IMG/VR virus record: IMGVR_UViG_3300023184_000030
Coordinates: 62,001-126,000 of that record
Length of the DNA stretch: 64,000 bases
Source of the DNA: a virus
Reading direction: 5' to 3' (one strand)
The position numbers and the translations under genes were made by a program. Shown here in pieces: positions 54,216 through 61,979 of the stretch. The notes beneath the pieces are model-generated. The model saw only the letters and a list, made by a program, of their open reading frames with translations. It was not told the origin of the DNA and ran no database searches. How positions within the stretch are numbered: position 1 is the stretch's first letter; each line of letters opens with the position of its first letter.

Positions 54216-54878
54216 TTAAGATTCTTTTTTTCCAGACAAAGAATTCCAGAAAGTTGAAAGGTAATCCATTGCTCCCGCGCTATTTCCTGATTTAGTTGAG
54301 TTACTAGGTTTACCATAGAATTGTGCGGCCTTATCTTTTGCAATACTTGAAAGCTGTGCTTTATCGCTAGGATTCAGGGATGCTAAAGCGTCTCTTCCAA
54401 CAGATCCTTTTGCTCCAGGACCTCCGAATGCTTCTATTAGTGCATTTTCTATTATCATTCTTCCTTTATCCGATTGTAACCCCTCTCTTAATGTAGAGTA
54501 AAGCCATCCTGTAGGTTTTATACCCATTTGTGTAGCTAGAGTATCTAAACCTTTTCTTTGTATAAATTCCTGTAAAGCTTTTGCCATCATTGGTGCAAGG
54601 TATTCAACGTTAGCTTTTTCCCCTGTTAATAATTTAGGGTAATCTTCAATAGGAATCTGGTCTATAACTTCCTGTACGATAACAGACATATTAGAGTTTT
54701 CTTCAACCCCTATCTGCTCCATTAATTTAGCAGCAACCTTTTGTTTTATAGTTTTTCTGAGGCCCTCACCAGCAAATCCGAGTAAGCCATTAAAAAATCC
54801 ACCCAGATCGCTGAACTGGAATGATTCGTTTGTTTCTTCGTCAGAAAATGCATCAAAATCTTTAATAATTCTAGACAT
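54216..54878 (-). CDS. Putative internal head protein with capsid-targeting-like N terminus (220 aa)
   Basis: The N terminus MSRIIKDFDAFSDEETNESF carries the h-x-x-F-x-x-F motif and a TNE|S candidate cleavage site after residue 18. The rest is mostly amphipathic helix (LRKTIKQKVAAKLMEQIGVE; APMMAKALQEFIQRKGL) with an Ala/Gly/Ser tail. Size and character fit packaged inner-body proteins such as the T4 internal proteins, which start with MKTYQEFIAEA-type signals. Promoter-like octamer 21 nt upstream. Function after injection, if any, is unknown. Confidence 0.55.
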   Translation of the reverse strand: MSRIIKDFDAFSDEETNESFQFSDLGGFFNGLLGFAGEGLRKTIKQKVAAKLMEQIGVEENSNMSVIVQEVIDQIPIEDYPKLLTGEKANVEYLAPMMAKALQEFIQRKGLDTLATQMGIKPTGWLYSTLREGLQSDKGRMIIENALIEAFGGPGAKGSVGRDALASLNPSDKAQLSSIAKDKAAQFYGKPSNSTKSGNSAGAMDYLSTFWNSLSGKKES

Positions 54879-54898
54879 CTATGTTCTTTTATTTTAAC

Positions 54899-54906
54899 TA
54901 TATATC
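54899..54906 (-). promoter_or_regulatory. Late-promoter-like octamer GATATATA
   Basis: On the minus strand, 21 nt upstream of the ATG at 54878 and just after the asnB-like gene. The extended context is TGGATATATAGTTAAAATAA. Confidence 0.5.
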
Positions 54907-54936
54907 CACAGAAGAATTATTAATCCAAGGAGTATA

Positions 54937-56343
54937 TTATACGTTGTCCAGAAAAAGATCCACAGCTTTTTGTCTATATTTAAGCTTATCCTCCTTAATC
55001 TCTGGATTTTTTAATGCCTCTTTCTTTCTATTAACAACTGAGTCCGGAAGCATTGGACCAAATGTGTCCTTTAGTATCTTTTTATCAGTTCTCCATTCGA
55101 GGGGAAGATGTAGAGCAAATCTAACTATATCAAGATTTAAGAAAGGACTTCTTAGCTCCAGTGTATGAGCCATTGACATCTTATCTAATCGGGGTAAGTG
55201 ATAATATGGTAACTCCTCAAATACATCAGACTGCTGTGAGTCATATTCATGTATTCTTGAATATCCTCCAAATAGCTCATCCGATCCGTCGCCACTTAAA
55301 ACTATCCTATAACCAGATTCTTTCTTAACTGCCTCGAATAAATGATACTGTGGGATCACTGAGCCTAAATCCACCGGTGTTTCATTCCATAGCGTGTATA
55401 TAAGAGCATTCTTACTTGAATCCATACTATAGTCTAGAAAATTGACAGGAGTGCTTAAATGGGCGCTTAAATCATTTACAAACGGGGTTTCTCCATTCTC
55501 TATAGTAAACCAGGTAACCCTGGCATTCATTTCTTTTAATACCCCTGCTATAATCGAAGAATCGAGACCTCCTGATACCAAAAGTGATATTGGATAGTTC
55601 TTAGAAACAAGTCTATTTTTTACACTCTCAAACATCTTATCCCATAGCCAACTCATATGGGTTTCATAATCCGCACCTTCTAGTTCGGATATCGGGGATT
55701 CCCAAGTTCTATAGTAAGGGCCATACGTTTGTTCAAATAGGGGTGATGCTATATTATAAAAATAAAAGGTGTTAGGAAGGATTCTTTTAATCGATTTAAT
55801 CGGTGTTCTGTTGTCCTTATTGTAACCCCATTTTCTGATAGCACTTATATAGGTTTCGTCTAACTCATCCAGTACCGTGGTAAGACCTTTAATCTCTGAA
55901 CAGATCTCCCCCAGGTCGTTTTTATAAAGGCATTTTTTTCCCAAAGGATCTGTGAATGCAATCACACTCCCTTTATTTGAGTCGTATATTACAACTGCCC
56001 AAAATCCATCCCAAGTTTGTATGTGTGGTGAATATGCAGCAGCAAAGAATTCCAGATTACCCCCTTTATAGCCACTGAATAAACTACATAGATATTCGGT
56101 ATCAGAGGAGAATGTAGTTCTGTCATAATTAAATATTTCCCCATTAAACATCAAATATACACCAGGTGAAACTTCCCTTGGCTGATTCCATTCATCTCCA
56201 TCGGAGGTCTGAATTGGCAATCTATGATGGCATAAGGTAACCTTATCAAGTTCCTCCACAGATCTTTCTATCCCTCTGTGTTTTATTGTATCCAAAATTT
56301 CCGGATGCTTATCCGCTCTAGTTGTTAATAGTATTCCGCACAT
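54937..56343 (-). CDS. asnB: Asparagine synthetase B-like glutamine amidotransferase
   Basis: The 468-aa product starts MCGI, exposing the catalytic Cys2 of class II glutaminases. NGEIFN (67-72) is part of the glutaminase pocket. The synthetase domain has the PP-loop SGGLDSS (257-263), then LSGDGSDELFGGY (349-361) and RLDKMSMAHTLELRSPFL (385-402). All are conserved in AsnB. The usual reaction takes ammonia from glutamine and an acyl-adenylate of Asp to make Asn. The protein is shorter than E. coli AsnB (554 aa), so another carboxylate substrate is possible. It is followed 10 bp downstream by a small head-protein gene and preceded by a P-loop kinase. Confidence 0.9.
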   Translation of the reverse strand: MCGILLTTRADKHPEILDTIKHRGIERSVEELDKVTLCHHRLPIQTSDGDEWNQPREVSPGVYLMFNGEIFNYDRTTFSSDTEYLCSLFSGYKGGNLEFFAAAYSPHIQTWDGFWAVVIYDSNKGSVIAFTDPLGKKCLYKNDLGEICSEIKGLTTVLDELDETYISAIRKWGYNKDNRTPIKSIKRILPNTFYFYNIASPLFEQTYGPYYRTWESPISELEGADYETHMSWLWDKMFESVKNRLVSKNYPISLLVSGGLDSSIIAGVLKEMNARVTWFTIENGETPFVNDLSAHLSTPVNFLDYSMDSSKNALIYTLWNETPVDLGSVIPQYHLFEAVKKESGYRIVLSGDGSDELFGGYSRIHEYDSQQSDVFEELPYYHLPRLDKMSMAHTLELRSPFLNLDIVRFALHLPLEWRTDKKILKDTFGPMLPDSVVNRKKEALKNPEIKEDKLKYRQKAVDLFLDNV

Positions 56344-56349
56344 GTTTTT

Positions 56350-56913
56350 TTAATTAAAAAGTATATCTTCAAACATTGAGTCTATATTGCTCACTGATTG
56401 GTCGTCGAATTTATTTGTAAATGCCCATATCTTATGTAGTCCAGCTTCTTGAAACATTGATATTACTTTCTCATAAGTAGCTCTTTCCCTCGTGTCGCCA
56501 TCTATATGATCCCACTGATCTTTACTTCTATCTGACTTGTCTGGATTTTCCCCATTTATATAAATGATAGTGATCTCGTGAAGAAGCGAGTATTTCTTCA
56601 ATATCTCTATTTGATTCTTAGCTTCTTCCTCAGTTATTCTACCCTCGAGCAATCCCCACACTAAGACAGTTAATATTCCTCTGTCGTGTATGAACGATCC
56701 CTGAGGTATGTCTTTTGCTAACTGCATAAGCATAAATTCTTTGCCCAATGAAAATGCATGGGCTTCTTTGCTATCCTCGCTTTTTAGATTTAGATCGCTA
56801 AAGAAATTAGCAAACTTAAACTGAAATCTTGGAATATGAAAATATTCTGAGATATGCTCAGATAAAAATGTCTTGCCTGAATTTCTTGGACCTTCAAATA
56901 CGTATACCATATA
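56350..56913 (-). CDS. P-loop kinase, thymidylate/deoxynucleotide kinase-like
   Basis: I start at the ATG at 56913 (MVYVFEGPRNSGKTFL); the frame is open further to a TTG, but that is less likely. The P-loop GPRNSGKT is at 7-14, the DRG motif (FIHDRGILTVLVWG) is as in thymidylate and similar kinases, and DGDTRERATYE looks like a lid or base-binding helix. The 187-aa length fits small nucleotide or nucleoside kinases, which raise dNTP supply for phage replication. A host-type TATATTTG element is present about 40 nt upstream. The substrate cannot be told by eye. Confidence 0.7.
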   Translation of the reverse strand, partial: YMVYVFEGPRNSGKTFLSEHISEYFHIPRFQFKFANFFSDLNLKSEDSKEAHAFSLGKEFMLMQLAKDIPQGSFIHDRGILTVLVWGLLEGRITEEEAKNQIEILKKYSLLHEITIIYINGENPDKSDRSKDQWDHIDGDTRERATYEKVISMFQEAGLHKIWAFTNKFDDQSVSNIDSMFEDILFN

Positions 56914-56985
56914 TTTCTTTCTATAGCGGAACACCACACATGTTCCACATAGCAAATATAATAAATTAGTACGGAAAAAGCACGA

Positions 56986-57017
56986 AAAACCCCGATCTTT
57001 ATTAGAATCGGGGTTTT
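56986..57017 (-). terminator. Rho-independent terminator after the 825-aa gene
   Basis: AAAACCCCGAT pairs with ATCGGGGTTTT across a 10-nt loop; on the minus strand it ends in a T run. It lies 2 bp after the stop of the 57020-59497 gene and separates it from the kinase-asnB unit. Confidence 0.85.
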
Positions 57018-57019
57018 AT

Positions 57020-59497
57020 TTATTTTGCTTCAATATTAACGCATTTGAAAGGTGATTGCTGCGGTATCTCATCGAATGAAGTTGAATTCATTCTTTTGAC
57101 ATGCGTTGCTATGCTAGGATAAATGTCAGCAGCTATATAATAGCAGTTATTACCTAGAATATTTTTTATTCCGCTATCAGATCCTTTCATGTTACCTAAT
57201 ATGCCAATTCCATCAAGCGAAGATGACATCTGCCTTTTGGATGTAGTTTTCTTTTTCTTAATATCATCATATTCTCCTACGATGATTTTAGATCCCTCAT
57301 AAGTTAATAGGGGTCCGCTGTCTGAGTCATCTTCAGTTAGACCGAATATACTATCTTTAGATATTCTTTTAGCTGTAGAAGCGCCTAAAACATTATCATT
57401 GATCCATTTTATACAGCTTACGAATTTGCTTCCGTCAAAGGTAACACAGTTAGCTATCATTACAAGGAAGTTGTTAATAGCAACAAATTCCTCTTTACCT
57501 AAATCTGGACTTCTATCACTTTTTTGTAAAGCGATGTTAAAAGCTCTAGATATGTCGCCCTTAAGATTATCGTAATCTATAAAAGGAATTTCTTTATTCT
57601 TGATAGACGATTCCATCATTTCAAAAGGTCCAGAAAGATCTAGATCATCGTTATCTGAATTTTTACTAATTAATTGTTTTATACCATCATATCTAAACTG
57701 GGGTCTAATCATACCGAACGTTGTCCAACCTTTAAGATAATTTCTAAGAAATTCAGTTGCGTCTTCGTTGCCTAATGTTTTAATTTGTCTAGCCTCTGTC
57801 CATTTGTTCCAGTTGCATGGGGTTTTTAATGATGATGATCCTAGGTTGATATTATAAACTGCACCTTTAGAAAAGAAATATGAGAATTCTTCCGCTGGTT
57901 TAGCTTTATCTAAAGCTAGATTCCAATCTTTTATAAATTCTGTGCTGTAGGATGATTTAAGAGATCCATCCTGCTTAATAAAATCATCAGACTCTACTTT
58001 TATATTATATTCAGATCTAAGTTTTTTAGCTAATCCACGTACTCCTGAAGCTGATTTTGCATCAGATGATCCTGATGATTTTTCTGGAGATGCTACTGCT
58101 CCTTGAGCTTTATATTGAACAGCTAACTCCTTTTCAAAATCAGAATTGTTGATAGTGATTTTACCCTCATTAACACTAGAGAATAATTCAGAAATACTTT
58201 TAACATAACCCGAATTAGATGTGCTTTCATGCATTTTTGTTCCTATCGTATGCAAAGCTGTATTGATAGCTTTTCTATTCTTATCTGAAACCCAATCTGA
58301 AGCAATTATATCAGTTAATAATGCTTGGTCTATCTGACCGCTTGCATTTTTATTACCTGATAATTTTTGGATAGTTGAGATAACAGAAGTTGTAGCTGGA
58401 CCATATTTTCCATTAGGACCTCCTTTAGATTTTATCAGCTTACCTGCAGAAGTTATACCGTCACAAAGTGCAGTTTGAATAGCAAAGATTAATCCGCTTC
58501 CTTTTATCTTCTTATCAGAATCTGCATCCCCTCTTTTTAAAGGAAAAATTGCTTTAGCAGTTTCCACTTCTTTAACCTCATTTTCATCCTTGATAACCTT
58601 AACAGCTATCCCGTACTGTGTCTTTGCTCTAGTCATAAGATCTAGTGCTTGATTAACTAAATTAGTAACGTCGGAATACGTTGTATAAACTTCTTCGTCA
58701 TCCTCTAACTTTTGTAGAGATCTATTTGCTGTTTGAATCATAGTGTTGTTAAATTCTTCCTGAAATTTATCAACTTGCTTTTCTAATTCTTCAAGCATTT
58801 TTCTATTCTTGTCTCCACCATCTGTATTATCTAAAGCCTTTCTTTTCTCGTCAAGATCTAGAAATGTTCTTTTCCAATCTCTTCCATATCCTGATTTTTG
58901 ATCTTTACCCTCGGAAGAACTTATTAGATTGGTAAGTAATTTTTTTAGATTATCAACTCTTCTTTTATAACCAGTGAAAATAGATTCATTTAACATATCA
59001 TCAGAATCAAATCCTTCGCTGTCATTTAGCTTCTTAGCTTCTTCTTCTGCTTGTTTAGCTATGTTGTCTATCGAATTCTGAAGTTTAGTTGTAGCCATCT
59101 TAAACTGCTTAAATATAACCTCATCTTTAGATTTAGAAATTTCTGAAGTTCTATCAAGTGCTTCAGCAAATTTATGTAAGCTCTCAAGATACAGTCTTTT
59201 AGCTTCTGCATATTTAGAATTTGCTAAATCATTATCGTCTGCATAGTCGATCAATTTAGCGGTTAAAGATTTTACCGTTTTAGAACTTGCAACATCGGAA
59301 AGCTTAAGCCTGATAACATCTGGATTTCTATCCCTTTTTGGAGCCAAATCAAAGGTTAATATCTTGAAAGCATTTAAAGCATTATCACAAACCTTAACAA
59401 GCAAAGAATCTACTTGTTCATTTTCTAATAGCCTAGTATAATATCCTTCCAATAGCTGTTTAGCTACCTGATTGTGGATGTATGGATTATTGTTCAT
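57020..59497 (-). CDS. Large head-associated protein candidate with coiled coils and a peptidoglycan-binding-like domain (825 aa)
   Basis: Starts MNNNPYIHNQVAKQLLEGYY. Residues about 95-290 are helical and charged with coiled-coil spacing. DDMLNESIFTGYKRR (166-181) contains an LNE|S site followed by IF, like the cleavage-like sites in the next two proteins. Residues about 333-402 (GLIFAIQTALCDGITSAGKL, then GPNGKYGPATTSVISTIQK) resemble a peptidoglycan-binding (DG-x-x-GPxT-x-x-x-h-x-x-h-Q) domain. The C-terminal 400 residues are mixed alpha/beta without a known motif. It may be a large packaged protein, as Alt is in T4. This is inference. Confidence 0.55.
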   Translation of the reverse strand: MNNNPYIHNQVAKQLLEGYYTRLLENEQVDSLLVKVCDNALNAFKILTFDLAPKRDRNPDVIRLKLSDVASSKTVKSLTAKLIDYADDNDLANSKYAEAKRLYLESLHKFAEALDRTSEISKSKDEVIFKQFKMATTKLQNSIDNIAKQAEEEAKKLNDSEGFDSDDMLNESIFTGYKRRVDNLKKLLTNLISSSEGKDQKSGYGRDWKRTFLDLDEKRKALDNTDGGDKNRKMLEELEKQVDKFQEEFNNTMIQTANRSLQKLEDDEEVYTTYSDVTNLVNQALDLMTRAKTQYGIAVKVIKDENEVKEVETAKAIFPLKRGDADSDKKIKGSGLIFAIQTALCDGITSAGKLIKSKGGPNGKYGPATTSVISTIQKLSGNKNASGQIDQALLTDIIASDWVSDKNRKAINTALHTIGTKMHESTSNSGYVKSISELFSSVNEGKITINNSDFEKELAVQYKAQGAVASPEKSSGSSDAKSASGVRGLAKKLRSEYNIKVESDDFIKQDGSLKSSYSTEFIKDWNLALDKAKPAEEFSYFFSKGAVYNINLGSSSLKTPCNWNKWTEARQIKTLGNEDATEFLRNYLKGWTTFGMIRPQFRYDGIKQLISKNSDNDDLDLSGPFEMMESSIKNKEIPFIDYDNLKGDISRAFNIALQKSDRSPDLGKEEFVAINNFLVMIANCVTFDGSKFVSCIKWINDNVLGASTAKRISKDSIFGLTEDDSDSGPLLTYEGSKIIVGEYDDIKKKKTTSKRQMSSSLDGIGILGNMKGSDSGIKNILGNNCYYIAADIYPSIATHVKRMNSTSFDEIPQQSPFKCVNIEAK

Positions 59498-59511
59498 AAT
59501 TTATTAATCTT

Positions 59512-59784
59512 TTAGTATATATTTTCTTTAGGTCCAGCAGCATTCTTACCAGTATTACTCTTTTGTATTTCAGCTGAAAGGCTTTTCATCAAAACGGATA
59601 TTTCCTGATATATCCCTGCTTGTTGATTTATACTTGCTATCTCTGAAGCAGTATCTCCAGGTTTTTTAGAATCCTTAGCACTTTTAATTGCATCAAATTT
59701 TTGGGAAAGAGTTGTTTTTATTCCCTGTACTTTGGTTTCCCCACTGTCTTCCTCATTAACAAGGAATTCTCTAAATTTAAGCAT
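59512..59784 (-). CDS. Small protein with capsid-targeting-like N terminus (90 aa)
   Basis: I start at the ATG at 59784 (MLKFREFLVNEEDSGETK); the open frame runs four codons further to a TTG, but the ATG overlaps the upstream stop (ATGCTTAA), the usual coupling here. hKFREFLVNE matches the F-x-x-F-h-x-NE pattern of internal head proteins (T4: MKTYQEFIAEA). The remainder is one helical, Ser/Lys/Gln-rich segment. Candidate small packaged or scaffold protein. Confidence 0.55.
   Translation of the reverse strand: MLKFREFLVNEEDSGETKVQGIKTTLSQKFDAIKSAKDSKKPGDTASEIASINQQAGIYQEISVLMKSLSAEIQKSNTGKNAAGPKENIY
59516..59523 (-). promoter_or_regulatory. Late-promoter-like octamer AATATATA
   Basis: On the minus strand, 19 nt upstream of the ATG at 59497, overlapping the 3' end of the 59512-59784 gene. 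Confidence 0.4.
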
Positions 59785-60715
59785 ATTTTCTAGCAATTGT
59801 TATTTTGGATCTTAGATCTCTTATTTCATCCATATATTTCTCTCTGATCTCCTTTATTCTTTTCGAAGCTAATTCTCTTGCTTCCTCCGGAGTAGTTGAG
59901 TTTTCAACTTCTTTATTTAGAATATCCCTTTCCATATCCATAGCAACATATCTGTCATTTCTCTCTTTTAAAAGGAAGGAAACAAGTTTCTTTGCTTGGG
60001 CAGGAATGTATCCCTTTATAGCATTTGTAAATTCGGTCAAAGGAAGTTTAGCAATAAATTCAAACGAAGCATCGCTTTCATTTCCTGATTTAGTGGAATT
60101 ATCTGTTCCGGTGGTAGATCTAGTTGATCTTGATCTATCCTTAAATCTCTCGCCTGACTCAATGTCCTTAGTCATTAAGTTACCATACCTATTTCTGAAG
60201 TCAGTATCCTTTTGCTTAGCTTTTAGAACTGCTGCTTTGTACTTAGCATATAGTGATCCGGAAAGTGATGAATCGGCTAGATTTTTAGCTCTTTTGTACA
60301 TCTCCTCAGCTATATCAGCATCAACGTTTGTTTTAAGTTTCTCCCAATATATTCTAACTCTTTTATTCTCGCTTACCACATCTCTAACCTTAGTGAATAT
60401 GCTTTCAGTCCTCTTCTCATGGGATCTAGACTGAGCATCCATTAACTCGTTATTTCTTTGAATCAAACGATCAATTCTTTTTATCTCTGCAGGATCGCTT
60501 TTAGTTTGAGATCTTTCCAGATCTAATTTATCGATCTCAACATTAATATCTTCCCATTTTTCAACATATTCAATCTCTGCTGATCTATACTCATTAGCTA
60601 ATTTATCTAATGAATCTATACTGCCACCAAAAGTGCCACTCAACCAGTTTTTTATCTTGTCAAATACACCAGCTTCGTTTAAGCTGTCCCATTCTTTAAA
60701 TTTTAAAGTCATCAT
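59777..60715 (-). CDS. Putative internal head protein (312 aa), coiled-coil rich
   Basis: N terminus MMTLKFKEWDSLNEAGVFDK with an LNE|A site after residue 14 followed by GVF. The rest is charged helix (about 40-125 and 240-312), typical of a core or scaffold-like inner protein. The TAATG overlap with the upstream gene couples translation. The same layout (short signal, [LI]NE, then [IV]F, then helices) in the 60715-61863 and 57020-59497 proteins suggests one family of packaged proteins. Confidence 0.55.
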   Translation of the reverse strand: MMTLKFKEWDSLNEAGVFDKIKNWLSGTFGGSIDSLDKLANEYRSAEIEYVEKWEDINVEIDKLDLERSQTKSDPAEIKRIDRLIQRNNELMDAQSRSHEKRTESIFTKVRDVVSENKRVRIYWEKLKTNVDADIAEEMYKRAKNLADSSLSGSLYAKYKAAVLKAKQKDTDFRNRYGNLMTKDIESGERFKDRSRSTRSTTGTDNSTKSGNESDASFEFIAKLPLTEFTNAIKGYIPAQAKKLVSFLLKERNDRYVAMDMERDILNKEVENSTTPEEARELASKRIKEIREKYMDEIRDLRSKITIARKYA

Positions 60716-61863
60716 TAGTTATTTAGTTTATCTTTTGCTGATCTTAATTTACCAGCGTCAATTTTACCGGTGGGTGTAACAAATACATCAGAAATTATTT
60801 TCTTGGTTCCAGAGTTTGCATCTTCACCATCAACTATTCCTTGATTTATCATATTGGTTAACTTGGTAAACTCCTGCTCCTTGCTTAATTTTTTATCTAT
60901 ATCTGATTCAGTTTTACCTAGGTCTCTGAATAATTTCAATAGATTTTTTTTAGAATCTAAGGCTGAGCTAAGTTCAAGCAATTCAATCTTAGACCTTTCT
61001 ACGTAAGATTTACTAACTTTATCAGGGTTAGCTTTTATTCTTTTTTCTAAAGTTGTCAATTTCCTTTCGATGTCTGCTCTTAAATCAGCAATATCTTTTT
61101 CTAGTTCTTTTTTTCTATCAATGATATCCTTGCCTCTTCTTCCAGCAACCTTTCTCTTTTCCTTCTCAGGATCTAACGAAAGATCATCAGAATTATCCGA
61201 TTCTGGTCCTTCTTCCGATTTGGATTTTTTATCCATTTGGTCTTTTAGATCTTGAGCTTTTTCTTCTGCCTCTTTCTTCTTCTCCTTAATCTTCTCTTCG
61301 AATTTTTTGATATCCGAATCATCAGCTCTATCCTTAGCTAATTTGTATTCAAGTTCAGCTAATGCAATTTCGTCATCTGCTCTTGCTGCTTCGAAATATT
61401 CTCTTCTTCTAGGATTATTTTCAATGACCTTGTTTATGTAATCCTTTGCTTTCTTTATCTTAAGAGCATGAGACTTTAGGAAGGATTCAAACTCTCTTAT
61501 TTTACTGTCTCTATCTTTCTCAACAGCGTTTATTTTTTCTTTATCGTTTATCGAACTTAAACCATCTATCTCAGAATCCAATTTCTCTACGCTTTCATCA
61601 AAAGCATCCCTCTTTTCTATAATATCAATTTCTAAGTCTACCAGAAGTTTTCTAGCCTTATCAATCATACCAACTCTAGATAAAGAGCCTAAGAAAAATT
61701 TAGAAAGAGAATTCTTAAGGTAGTCTCCGAAGATTCCTTCGTTTATTGTGTGGTTAGGTTCTGCTGCTTCTAAAGAAGCAAACTCCTCACTAAGTTCACG
61801 GTCTACAGTTTCTATTAGAGACTCGTATTTTTTAAAATCATTAAAAGATGGTAAATTCTTCAT
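60715..61863 (-). CDS. Putative internal head/core protein (382 aa), highly charged coiled coil
   Basis: N terminus MKNLPSFNDFKKYESLIETV, then TINEGIFGDYL with an INE|G site after residue 42. Residues about 85-330 are almost continuous Lys/Glu/Asp-rich helix (EFESFLKSHALKIKKAKDYI; DRKKELEKDIADLRADIERK). T4 scaffold and internal proteins have this charged helical character. Promoter-like octamer 27 nt upstream, first gene of the unit after the capsid terminator. Confidence 0.6.
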   Translation of the reverse strand: MKNLPSFNDFKKYESLIETVDRELSEEFASLEAAEPNHTINEGIFGDYLKNSLSKFFLGSLSRVGMIDKARKLLVDLEIDIIEKRDAFDESVEKLDSEIDGLSSINDKEKINAVEKDRDSKIREFESFLKSHALKIKKAKDYINKVIENNPRRREYFEAARADDEIALAELEYKLAKDRADDSDIKKFEEKIKEKKKEAEEKAQDLKDQMDKKSKSEEGPESDNSDDLSLDPEKEKRKVAGRRGKDIIDRKKELEKDIADLRADIERKLTTLEKRIKANPDKVSKSYVERSKIELLELSSALDSKKNLLKLFRDLGKTESDIDKKLSKEQEFTKLTNMINQGIVDGEDANSGTKKIISDVFVTPTGKIDAGKLRSAKDKLNN

Positions 61864-61889
61864 TACAATACAATACTTTTTTTACATTG

Positions 61890-61897
61890 TATATATC
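61890..61897 (-). promoter_or_regulatory. Late-promoter-like octamer GATATATA
   Basis: On the minus strand, 27 nt upstream of the ATG at 61863, between it and the capsid terminator. The extended context is TTGGATATATACAATG. Confidence 0.55.
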
Positions 61898-61930
61898 CAA
61901 TTTATATTTTCATTCTTAACCAGCAAGCAC

Positions 61931-61961
61931 AAAAAAACCCTAGGATAAATCCTAGGGTTTT
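61931..61961 (-). terminator. Rho-independent terminator after the major capsid gene
   Basis: AAAACCCTAGGA pairs with TCCTAGGGTTTT around TAAA, with a run of seven T on the minus strand. It lies 19 bp after the capsid stop codon. Confidence 0.9.
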
Positions 61962-61979
61962 AATTATGCGTGAGTTAGA

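Noticed and set aside
56914-56955. TTG start extending the P-loop kinase
   Set aside because: The extension adds 14 residues (MLCGTCVVFRYRKK) before the strand that normally begins the kinase fold; the ATG at 56913 puts the P-loop at residues 7-14 as usual.
59805-60434. Plus-strand ORF of 209 codons inside the internal head protein gene
   Set aside because: Antisense shadow of a charged helical protein (Lys/Glu codons read as Ser/Phe/Leu); no start context and no independent support.
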